Source of the DNA: Bolinopsis microptera
Taxonomy: Eukaryota > Ctenophora > Tentaculata > Lobata > Bolinopsidae
DNA length: 64,000 nucleotides
Direction of reading: 5' to 3'
Assembly: GCF_026151205.1 (NCBI RefSeq)
Contig: NC_087073.1
Span: forward strand, 12,121,578 to 12,185,577
The notes below the pieces were generated by a model, which saw nothing but the letters and a program-made list of their open reading frames with translations, was not told the origin of the DNA and did not search any database. Position numbers and translations under genes: made by a program. Below are positions 23,020 to 31,907 of this stretch, piece by piece. Each line of letters opens with the position of its first letter. Position 1 is the first letter of the stretch.

Positions 23020-25623
23020 TGCAGCAGGATCATTGTCATCCATGTTAATGGTAATCCACGACTATCAGTGGTATCATGCTACGCACCCACCAACTGTAGC
23101 GACATGGACGACAAGTCTTCTTTCTACAGTTCCCTCTCCAGGACCATCGCTAAAGTCCCACCTCACAACATGCTAGCTGTTAGCGGAGACTTCAACGCAA
23201 AGCTCAGCAGGGGTACTGGGTTCTCGTGTCATGACACCACCAATGACAACGGTGAACGTCTCTTGGACCTCATGGACGAGCACCAGCTATTTGCTGCCAA
23301 CTCCCGTTTCCAGAAGCCAATCAGTAAGCTTTGGACCTACGAAGACCCCAAAAGGTCAAAGCATCAAATTGACTTCATTCTCTGGCGGAAGAAATGGACC
23401 AATAGTGTGAAGAACTGTCAGGCCTTCAACACCATGCAGACGGTCGGTTCCGATCACCGTATAGTCACCTGCTTTGTCCAAGCCAGTTACAGAGCAAACA
23501 GGACCCCGGCCAAAGACCCCCTTCGGAGTGTCGACTGGACCCCTCTTGTCCACGATCCCTGCTTAAAACATCAGTATGCAGTGGAAGTGAAGAACAGGTA
23601 CAGCGCTCTCCTGCAAGAAGCAGAGCTCCAGTCTGACTATGACCTGATGGTTGATAGTGTCAAGACCACAGCTCTTCGAATACTTCCGAAGAAAAAGAAG
23701 AAGAAAAAGGGAAACCCATATAACGACCCTAATATTGCACACCATCGCAATATTCTCAAGACTGCATCCCTGGGTCATAGGACTTCTCCCTCCTTCTCAT
23801 CTAAAGAAAAGCTCGAAGACGCCAAGAAGCAGCTGGACGAAGCATACAACACCGCTACTGCACAGTATGTCCAACAACAGACTGCATGTCTGGAGCAGAC
23901 TAACCCTGAGCACAGGCATCGGAGCTCTTGGCGCATCATCAGAGAGCTAACGTCTCCTAACACCGTGCCCTATAGTAAAGTGCCTGGGGGCACCACCGAA
24001 CAGCGGCTCAACGTTTGGTTTGAGCACTTCAAGTCGCTCCTCGGGACAGAGCAGCCACCCCCTGACCTCTCCTTGCCCTTCTACAACCAGAGAGTCTCGG
24101 ACACCCTTCCCATTAGCTGTCTTCCTTTCTCCATGTCCGAACTCGATTCAGTCCTCAAGTCCATCAAGTCCTCCAAGTCTCCAGGCCTAGATAGCATCCC
24201 TCCCTCAGTTTGGAAGCTTCCCCAACTTCGTGACGACCTCCTCAGTTTCTGCAACAGGGCCTTAATTGATGGAGTAATCCCTGAAGCCTGGACAACGGCA
24301 TCTATTATACCCATCCCCAAGAAAGGCGACCTGACCAACCCCGGGAACTATCGAGGTATCTCATTGGCTCCGGTTGCAGCGAAAGTTTTCAACAAACTCA
24401 TCCTCAACCGGATTTACCCATACCTGGATCCCCTACTGCGGCCAAACCAAAATGGCTTCCGCAGAGGAAGATCTACCCTCCCTCAGATACTTGCCCTACG
24501 ACGCATCCTAGAAGAGTGTAAAATCGGAAATCGATCAGCAGCTATCGTGTTCGTCGACTTTTCGAAAGCATTCGACAGTATCAACAGGGATGCCTTGTTT
24601 CACATCCTCTCCCTCTACGGCGTCCCTGCTCCCATAACTGATGCTATCAGGCTCCTGTATGACTCATCGCACTCCAGAGTCAAAACCATTGACGGCCTTA
24701 CAGACTTCTTTAGAACACTCATCGGGGTCCTTCAGGGTGATACACTCGCTCCTTTCCTCTTCATCATCGTCCTCGATTATGTCCTTAGGAACTGCATGAC
24801 TCTTGACCATGGCCTAACCATCATCCCCAGGCAAAGTCGGAGAGTACCTGCGGTCAGAGTCACAGATCTTGACTTCGCTGACGACCTGGCCTTGACTGCC
24901 GATACCATAGAGCAAGTCCAGCAACTGCTCTCGGATTTAGAGACTGCAGCAGCACATGTCGGACTTGCGATGAATGCTTCCAAGACCGAATACATGACCA
25001 TCAACATTCCTGATGCTGCCCCCGTGAACTCAATATCCGGTTACCAGATCAAGCAGGTTGATGACTTCAAATACTTGGGCTCATATATTGCAGAGAGCAG
25101 GAAGGACTTCAACACCAGGAAAGGCATGGCTTGGTCAGCCTGTATCAAACTGCAGAAGGTATGGACCTCTGGCATTTCTGACCAGCTGAAAGTCAAGTTC
25201 TTCAGAGCATGCATCGAACCTGTTCTGCTGTATGGCTCAGAAACCTGGACCTTGAACAAGCAGTTTGAGAAGCGTCTCGACGGGTGCTACACCAGGCTCC
25301 TAATGAAAGCCAGGAATCTTTCATGGAAGAAGCATCCAACCCTAAAGCAAATCTATGGTGACCTCCCTTCCATCTCCACCATCGTTGCACAGAGACGTGC
25401 CAGATTTGCTGGGCATTGCATGAGAGCTTCAGACCAGGTCATCTCTACCATCCTTCCTTGGCGGCTGCCACAGTTCAGGCGTGGGAGGAGACCACTCTCT
25501 TTTCTTGACACCGTAGCCAGGGACACAGGGTTGCGGGTAGAAGATCTCCGAACAGTTATGTGCGACAGAACCATCTGGAGACGTAGAGTGGAGGAGATTT
25601 CGATCGAGCATCGCCCAAAGTAA
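23020..25623 (+). CDS. LINE endonuclease-reverse transcriptase, N-terminally truncated
   Basis: The uninterrupted frame runs from the left insertion edge to TAA at 25621-25623; counted from the GTG codon at 23068 it is 851 residues. It nicks target DNA and copies the element RNA into it. The endonuclease part keeps the APE-type motifs GDFNAK (about residue 40), HQIDFIL (about 98) and GSDHRIV (about 127) but has lost its N-terminal third. The reverse transcriptase carries NYRGISL, FVDFSKAFD (about 495), LQGDTLAPFLF (about 555) and the catalytic FADD (about 602). The C-terminal LLYGSETWTL and DRTIWRRRV patches are usual for RTE-clade and related elements. The truncation should leave it immobile unless helped by a full-length copy. 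Confidence 0.92.
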   Translation, partial: CSRIIVIHVNGNPRLSVVSCYAPTNCSDMDDKSSFYSSLSRTIAKVPPHNMLAVSGDFNAKLSRGTGFSCHDTTNDNGERLLDLMDEHQLFAANSRFQKPISKLWTYEDPKRSKHQIDFILWRKKWTNSVKNCQAFNTMQTVGSDHRIVTCFVQASYRANRTPAKDPLRSVDWTPLVHDPCLKHQYAVEVKNRYSALLQEAELQSDYDLMVDSVKTTALRILPKKKKKKKGNPYNDPNIAHHRNILKTASLGHRTSPSFSSKEKLEDAKKQLDEAYNTATAQYVQQQTACLEQTNPEHRHRSSWRIIRELTSPNTVPYSKVPGGTTEQRLNVWFEHFKSLLGTEQPPPDLSLPFYNQRVSDTLPISCLPFSMSELDSVLKSIKSSKSPGLDSIPPSVWKLPQLRDDLLSFCNRALIDGVIPEAWTTASIIPIPKKGDLTNPGNYRGISLAPVAAKVFNKLILNRIYPYLDPLLRPNQNGFRRGRSTLPQILALRRILEECKIGNRSAAIVFVDFSKAFDSINRDALFHILSLYGVPAPITDAIRLLYDSSHSRVKTIDGLTDFFRTLIGVLQGDTLAPFLFIIVLDYVLRNCMTLDHGLTIIPRQSRRVPAVRVTDLDFADDLALTADTIEQVQQLLSDLETAAAHVGLAMNASKTEYMTINIPDAAPVNSISGYQIKQVDDFKYLGSYIAESRKDFNTRKGMAWSACIKLQKVWTSGISDQLKVKFFRACIEPVLLYGSETWTLNKQFEKRLDGCYTRLLMKARNLSWKKHPTLKQIYGDLPSISTIVAQRRARFAGHCMRASDQVISTILPWRLPQFRRGRRPLSFLDTVARDTGLRVEDLRTVMCDRTIWRRRVEEISIEHRPK

Positions 25624-25633
25624 AAAAAGTAAG
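23020..25633 (+). mobile_element. 5'-truncated RTE-type non-LTR retrotransposon with 11-bp TSD
   Basis: The insertion is bounded by an identical 11-bp sequence TATGGCATTAT at 23009-23019 and 25634-25644. The left edge starts inside the endonuclease domain, as expected after incomplete reverse transcription. The right edge follows the stop codon almost directly with a short A-rich tail (TAAAAAAAGTAAG). The intact reading frame and exact duplication argue for a fairly recent insertion. Confidence 0.9.
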
Positions 25634-25723
25634 TATGGCATTATAAAAAGATCAAGGGGCATCCTTCAGTACAAATTTAATGTAACATCAATCATTAAGA
25701 GAATGTTTATTTTATAAGTTACA

Positions 25724-25912
25724 TTGAAGTGTACTAAAAAATTTATTGAATCTGCATCTCATGGAAGTCGGGGAATTGTTTTGGAGCTGGAGAGCACCCA
25801 GAGGCAGTTTACCCGTCTGATTGATGAGGTGGGTACTCTTCCTTACAGCTGTAGATTGGAAACCCTCATTTTGACAATACTGACAGACCGGCGAATACGT
25901 GGGATCTTATAA
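25724..25912 (+). pseudogene. Relic of the C-terminus of a second LINE (CR1/Jockey-like)
   Basis: The frame reads LELESTQRQFTRLIDEVGTL, then SCRLETL and RRIRGIL. This fits the common LINE C-terminal pattern (LExVQRxFTR..., Y..RL..L.L.TL..RR.RGDL). Downstream the homology is lost to frameshifts. It is distinct from the adjacent RTE-type copy. Confidence 0.6.
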
Positions 25913-26017
25913 AAGTTTTAAAAGTAACAAGTCGTTTGACGGATTAAGACGGATTAAGAATCGGGGATGTTCAGACTGATATGAGTAGATCCGGACTTAT
26001 ATTAATCGTGTTTCAAG

Positions 26018-26110
26018 TTGTAGGTTTACAACCTACCAGGACGCGCGCCGAGTTGGACTCGTCGACGGTCCAATATATGGAACAGATATTTTACGAGTAT
26101 CACCCGTTAA
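26018..26110 (+). mobile_element. 93-bp short element, copy 1, with perfect 8-bp TSD
   Basis: The element begins TTGTAGGTTTACAACCTACC and ends GAGTATCACCCGTTAA. It is flanked by GTTTCAAG at 26010-26017 and 26111-26118. Its 5' part contains the palindrome GTAGGTTTACAACCTAC and a CG-rich core (GACGCGCGCCGAG). The two ends are not inverted repeats of each other beyond TT. It is the same as copy 2 at 26447, on the same strand. Confidence 0.85.
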
Positions 26111-26345
26111 GTTTCAAGCAGCAGATGAAAAAAAAAAGAAAAAAAAAGGAAAAAAAGAGGGGACCCCAACCCATGTAGCTGAGACACCTCACAGCAAGTA
26201 GACCAAAGTGGCTCTTGCTTGTGAAAGGTGCGTCAACTACCCGCCGAAGCGGTGGGTTGGGAGTCCCCCCTGGGATCATTTCGTCCGTAAAATTATATAC
26301 AACATAAAATAGTACAGTAAAATATCAAAATTGACATAAACAAAT

Positions 26346-26700
26346 CTAGGAGACCTCAAAGCTCGTCTTCTGGGGGATGAGGTTGAAAGAGATGTCATGC
26401 AGTTCAAGATGCTGGGCCGTTGATCTTCCTCTGATTCCTCTTAGTGTTGTAGGTTTACAACCTACCAGGACGCGCGCCGAGTTGGACTCGTCGACGGTCC
26501 TCGTCGACGGTTCCAATATATGGAACAGATATTTTACGAGTATCACCCGTTAATCTTAGTGCAATGAGTGTACTTCTTAACAGATCAAATCTGAATCGTG
26601 TTCTGATATGATTTTTGACTTGGCTCTTGGCTTCTTTTTTATGGTCAGCTATCATCTCAGAGACACGATCTACAAATACAGTGCATAGCGGTCCCATACC
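26346..26700 (-). pseudogene. Transposon-like protein fragment interrupted by the 107-bp element
   Basis: With the insertion removed, about 80 codons read MGPLCTVFVDRVSEMIADHK, then RTRFRFDLLRSTLIALRGIR, then GRSTAQHLELHD, ending FEVS and a stop. The LLRSxLIxLRGxRG pattern resembles C-terminal regions of repetitive uncharacterised invertebrate proteins that I associate with mobile elements; the family is not certain. Confidence 0.5.
26447..26553 (+). mobile_element. 107-bp short element, copy 2, with perfect 8-bp TSD
   Basis: Identical to copy 1 except for a local tandem duplication of about 14 bp around CTCGTCGACGGT. The flanks are TCTTAGTG at 26439-26446 and 26554-26561. Removing the element and one octamer rejoins a minus-strand reading frame (see 26346-26700), which independently proves the insertion. 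Confidence 0.88.
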
Positions 26701-26999
26701 TCCAGAGTCCAGAGGTTGTGAAGACTAGAGGGACAAGCAGCAGATGTAGTAAAAGTTTAATTAATATCAAGTATCTTAAGACTTTAATTTTTTTATTTCT
26801 CTCAGAGCTAGTTACTCTTTATATTATTTGTTACTAAACTGCGACTAAAACAATGAAATGATTTTCTCCTGACGTCAAAAACTTTTTAACAAACAGTTTT
26901 AGCTAAGGTTTAAAATTAAATTATTTACAATGTACTCGCACAGTACATGCAGGGCATGCCTCAAGATCATATTAGTGTAGGAATCATTATGTTTTCAAC

Positions 27000-27085
27000 A
27001 ATTCATTATGTGTCGATTTCAGCAGTGAGGTCCCCTCTTCGTCCGGTTTGTGTGTTTGTCGCCTGTCTGGACTCTCGTAGTCATG
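27000..27085. repeat. Inverted-repeat partner (left) of 29035-29250
   Basis: The run from CATTATGTGTCGATTTCAGC to GGACTCTCGTAGTCATGTAA matches the complement of 29035-29250 at roughly 85-90 percent by eye. The left copy lacks about 105 bp present in the right copy between two GGACTCT motifs. The pair encloses about 1.95 kb and may mark the ends of an old element. Confidence 0.65.
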
Positions 27086-28516
27086 TAATTTTTAATTTTT
27101 AATTTTAATTTGTTATTTTAATTTTAATTTTTCAATTTTCTAAATGTGTGTTCTGCTCCGGGACTCGATTACCGTTTCGGCTTTCTTGAGACTGTAAATT
27201 TGGAAAGCCAACTATGCGGGGTGCCTGCCCACCGGCACTGAAGAGTGATCAAAGAATTAACTAAAATTTCCTAATATAACGATTGAATATAGAGTTGTTT
27301 AACCGGCGCGGCCATGGGTGTGTGGCCTAGCTTTGGCTGCACACCTATGACTGCGCTGTTGCTGGTGGACAGGCGCAGTTTTTGTTGTGCAGTAGTGTTG
27401 CAAGAGAATAAAACCAACTTATTATGTACTAAATGGAATCAAGAATATTATTGATTTCGGTCAATTTATATTTTTCGGTCTCCAATTATTGAACTGCGGA
27501 AGCTGGTTGCCTCAACAATGTTGACTATGCATGGTATGACTGAATTGTAAACACGTGATAATTGAACGAAAAATAAATGATGAACATGATTCAAAAACTG
27601 TAAACCACCAAATGAATTATCGCTTAAATTTAAATAAGTATTTAAACAAAAACCATCATGTGCCGTTAAGCAGCAGGGCGCGGCTCATCTGGGCCACAGC
27701 AAATCGGCGAAAATGGGTTCGAAAAAGCCACTATTGGCACTCGAGTCCTTGATCTTTCCGATGGTTCACTGGGGCTTTTGAGCTGCCGTCCTTCAGCTTC
27801 TGTAAACTGAAATTACTACCAATCCAAGTTGAGGCAATCAGCCGACGCGCGGCTTTTATGGTTATATATGATATGTTTAATCTGTAATAAAGATCAAAAT
27901 TCAAATTTGTTTCTCTAAAAATTTGTTTCTCTCTAAATCAAAAGGATTTAAGAGAATTTGGAATTGTAATTTTTAATAGAATTACAAAAAATTTTAAATT
28001 TTGGAATGTTTCAAATGAAGAAATAAAAAAGTTGACCGAACTAATATCTATAATAAAAGAAATGCAAATGTAATGAACATTTTTGATTCAATCCTTTTGT
28101 GGGAAAAAAGCAGTTTATACACTTTCATTCCATTGGGGAATATGAATAGGTTTTAAAATATAATAGTGTAATGTATTCGATAATTTTTAATAAAATTGTA
28201 TTTGATTAATTGCAATTTGATAATAATTTTATTATTAATGATTCAATAAATAAGGTTTATTTTATCCTTAAAATACTTTGTAGAGCTACATATGCTAAAC
28301 CAGTTTTATATATTATAAGCCTTTGTCATACGTTGTATGACCCGCCGCGCACGAGTGCGCGGCTCTCCTGTATGTTTTACTAAGTGAAACGAGAATGGCG
28401 GTTACGATGTGATACAATATAGCCTCGCACGTGCATATTTAAATTTGCCTTCGAATAAAATACACTTGTTTGGCGCGCGCGCCCATAGCAGCAGTGAGCT
28501 GCACTGAGCAGCAGTT

Positions 28517-28783
28517 GCTCTAACTCACAGGGGGAGCTGAAACCAGGTTTTCGATCAAACGCTGCCATGTGTAGTCAAACGTCGCCAAAAGTTGCTCTCG
28601 TCCAATAAAATCGCTGCATTATGTAAGCCAAGCTCCGCATATGAATATATGTAATTCAATTTATGCATGCTGACTTTCAAAATGCAGTGATTTCATTGGA
28701 CGAGAGCAACTGTTTGCGACGTTTGACTACAAATGGCAGCATTTGATCGAAAACCTGGTTTCAGCCCCCCTGTGAACTAGAGC
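28517..28783. mobile_element. MITE-like hairpin element
   Basis: Arms of about 100 bp (28517-28620 and 28682-28783) are complementary with few mismatches, from GCTCTA at the ends through CACAGGGGG, AACCAGGTTTTCGATCAAA and TTGCTCTCGTCCAAT. The 60-bp loop is AT-rich. I found no convincing target duplication. Confidence 0.8.
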
Positions 28784-28879
28784 CCTCTCGCTTGCAGTAG
28801 CGCGCGACCGCCGAAGGCGGCAAAGATTCTATTGTGAAACAAGCGCGTCACGCAGTACGCGTAGACACATGGCTATGTG

Positions 28880-28970
28880 AAGAGTAGCAGTGAGCAGCAG
28901 TGAGCAGCAGTTAGTAGCAGTGAGCAGCAGTGATCAGCAGCAGTCAGCAGCAGTTAGCAGTAGTTTCTTT
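28880..28970. repeat. CAGTGAGCAG minisatellite
   Basis: About nine degenerate copies of CAGTGAGCAG / CAGTTAGCAG. A smaller cluster of the same unit flanks the left side of the hairpin element near 28487-28515. Confidence 0.75.
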
Positions 28971-29034
28971 ACCTGGGGACCTCAGGCTATCACGTTCATA
29001 AAACATAAAATAAAGATAATTCATACTCCATAAT

Positions 29035-29250
29035 ACAAATTACATGACTACAAGAGTCCATCTAAAAATATACAGAGTTCATCTACTGTGGCCACATGTG
29101 CCCCATACAGAGAATAGAGCCCATGATGGCCACATGTATCAGATGTCCAAGAGTCCAGACAGGCTACAAACACACAAACAGGACGAAGAGGGGACCCCAA
29201 TGCTGAAATCGACACATAACGAATTGTTAAAAACATAATGGTCCATACAC
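29035..29250. repeat. Inverted-repeat partner (right) of 27000-27085
   Basis: Contains the complement of the left copy plus a segment of about 105 bp bounded by repeated AGAGTCC motifs, so the left copy looks like a recombination-deleted version. Confidence 0.65.
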
Positions 29251-30805
29251 TAATACGATGATGAAGCATGCCCTGTGCTGTTCGAGTACGTTTGCCTACA
29301 GCATAGGCTGTGATACAGTCGACAATGCCAGCGATGTGCAACATGATGGGTGGCTCGGTTTATCTCACAAATTTTTGCATTTATGGAAATTTAAAATGTT
29401 GGCAGCATTCAACTGAACTGAGCTGCTCTACAATCAGTAATATGTATATCTATCTAGTTTGCTAAAGCTTTAAAATGTGGAAAAAGTTTTAATATATCGG
29501 TGCCGCGCCTAAGCAGCAAAAGAGTTATTTATTTTAAAATTTATTTTTGTATCTAGCAAAAATGATGTAATGTTTTTAATATGACGTAGAATTAAAGCTA
29601 TTTAATATACGAAATCGTTTTTATCCTCTACTATGGATAAACCTACCCTCGATTCTTCAAAATTTTTCAGAAATAAGGCTTACAGGGACTATATCTTTAT
29701 TAACACAACACTATAGTCCTTAAGGGACCCTGATCTGAACTTATACATACATTTAAAGAATACATACAAAACATAAGTGCTCCCACAGATCCCACAGGAC
29801 TGTCCATAAAAAAGCTCACATCCAGCAATAGCCTAGAATCGTCCAAGATAAAATTGAGAACCATTTAAAAGTAATTCGATTTCAGTGGCTCACATTTTAA
29901 GTCACACACTTATGAGGTCAGAGTGAAGAACGAATTATCAGAATTGTTTCAAAGCTTCCAAGGTGCATTCCAAGGTGACAGTTTATCTGGAGAAATCTTC
30001 AATCTGGTTTCTAGCAGCAGCACTCTACCAAGTTAGAGAAACATTAGGGACAAAATGAGCCTCCACTGTTAACGTGCGCTATTAGCCAATCAGCATAACC
30101 ACGCCCTGCTTGATTGGACCGTAAAAGATTTTGACTGCACAAATGTTATTTTCCAAACATTACAACTGGCTGGTCACACACATCTCAATTAAATTCCCCT
30201 AGGCTACTGTTTCCCAAGTCTTGTCCTGTGAGTAAAGAATGTGTGAGAAAGTATTAATAAAATAAATGTATATTTTTTGAATTTTCTAAATCTAATCTGA
30301 GAATGAAGTATAAAGAAATTTTTAATTAGCACTGTATAGTTTAAGATATTTATAGCTTATTATAACCATTGATACAAAGGCCATAATCTTTCGCCAGCTC
30401 TTTAATATCCACCTTGAAGCTACATTTTATATCCTTGAACTAAACAATATAAACTAAAGCATGTTTTAGTGTAGACTTTTTGTCACAACAAGACTGCAAC
30501 CTATAGTAACAACTATAAACAGAACCCCTAATGTCTACTAAAAAATTTCTTCTAGTCCTAATATGAGCCTTGTCTCTAAAAACCTAACTGAACTAGCGTT
30601 TCGGTGTGTGCAAAAGCTTTCAGGCATGCGCATTCCTTGCCCCGTTAGTTACCTGTCCTTCCAAAACCGAACTAGCAGTCAAGGACAAAAAGTCATACAC
30701 CAATTGGGCATTATATTTATGAATTGTTTTACATCTTTTTATTCTGTAAAATGTGCTAAAATTAAATTTTTTGTTCCATTGAAATTTCTTGTTTCATTGT
30801 TTGTA

Positions 30806-31096
30806 GAAGAAAATCCTGAAGGATGGGAATATACAGACGATGTTGACTTTAAGGGAGAGGACATGGAGCTTGAGAACATGCTGCCTAATCTCAAACAAAC
30901 CATGTCTGAGTGGAACTTGTTTGTAAACAAATCAAAAACTGAGTTAGCCCATGTCTATCTAGCTGATCCTAAAGAACTCAGAAAAAGTATCCGAAAGGAA
31001 AAACTTGAAACATGGAACCAACAAAATGTTAGGATCATTGCTCTGTAGTGAAAAGGACATTCAGCAACGTTGTAATCTTGGACAATGGACATGATG
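30806..31096 (+). pseudogene. Reverse transcriptase fragment of a LINE, with YTDD in place of YADD
   Basis: The frame reads GWEYTDDVDFKGED, then SEWNLFVNKSKTELAHVYLA. A frameshift near 31029 is followed by LGSLLCSEKDIQ. This is the segment from the catalytic YxDD box to the post-RT region. The LGSLLC.EKDIQ stretch is also the opening of the fragment at 57012, so both belong to one LINE family. It stops soon after, about 100 bp before the long-TIR transposon. Confidence 0.75.
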
Positions 31097-31199
31097 AATT
31101 TAATGAATTGGAGAGATGCTGGCTGCATGGTCCCTTTGAGATACCCCTTTAAACTAAAATCAAGTTTCCTAAACGTTAGAGCAGAGAAAGTTTAATATA

Positions 31200-31890
31200 C
31201 AGGGTGGGCCAAAAGCCAGTGTGCAAACGTTGGCCTTAATAGCTCAGTCACTGAGTGCCCAATTGAAATACTTCCTTCTGGTATGACTTAGTACCACTAC
31301 TGGTTCGAGGAATTTGTCAACTCGAAAAATATTCGCTTTCATTTTTTTCAAATGGAGGTTCATTTTCACATTTATTTGATAGTTTGGATAGTCGGATCAA
31401 GCTAAATGTTATTGAATTGTGTTTGGCCATTCGAATTACGTTTGTCCTGAAAGAATAAGAACTGTAGCTTCTCAGATGACCGAGATATGAAGCATAACGA
31501 GTTTATTCATTACGTGTGATCAGGTGATTGGTTTACCTAATCACGTGATAAGGTGACCCCGTTAACTACTAGTTAGGGCAAGAGTTGATTTTTCTGTGAA
31601 CAAATTCGTAACAAAGGTTTGTCTACTGGAATGTGTAGTCATTTTTCTCCAGGAACCCATACGCCCCACCCCTAATATTGGTTATTCGGCTCCAGAAGGT
31701 CTTGAGATCTCCATAGGGGGTGCAAAATGACCGCAATGGCCACATTATGGCAGGCGAATGATAGTTTCAGAACGATTGGGGCTTTATTTTTCGAAATAAA
31801 TGGAATTTTTCGAAATTTTTCTCAATTTTATTGAAATTTCGAAAAAAATACACCAAATTATTTTTAACGCTTATTTCAAATCTTACTCGG
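31200..31890. repeat. Left long terminal inverted repeat
   Basis: Pairs with 34688-35476. The best-conserved block runs from TGTGAACAAATTCGTAACAAAG to ACGCTTATTTCAAATCTTA. It includes self-complementary TTCGAAATAAATGGAATTTTTCGAAA stretches. The outer 300 bp is more diverged. Confidence 0.85.
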
Positions 31891-31907
31891 GAAATAACTT
31901 CAATTAA

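Larger units (their letters stand above)
26701..30805. other. Intergenic repeat-rich DNA
   Basis: No gene is supportable. It contains the inverted pair 27000-27085 / 29035-29250, low-complexity T/A runs at about 27085-27135, a perfect GC-rich hairpin (GCCGCGCAC and GTGCGCGGC, about 28343-28362), the hairpin element 28517-28783 and a CAGTGAGCAG repeat (28880-28970). A single CCAAT box and its reverse occur near 30085-30115. Confidence 0.5.

Noticed and set aside
27290..27420. tRNA-derived SINE head (TGGCCTAGCTTTGG as A box)
   Set aside because: No convincing B box at the right distance and no second copy in the window.
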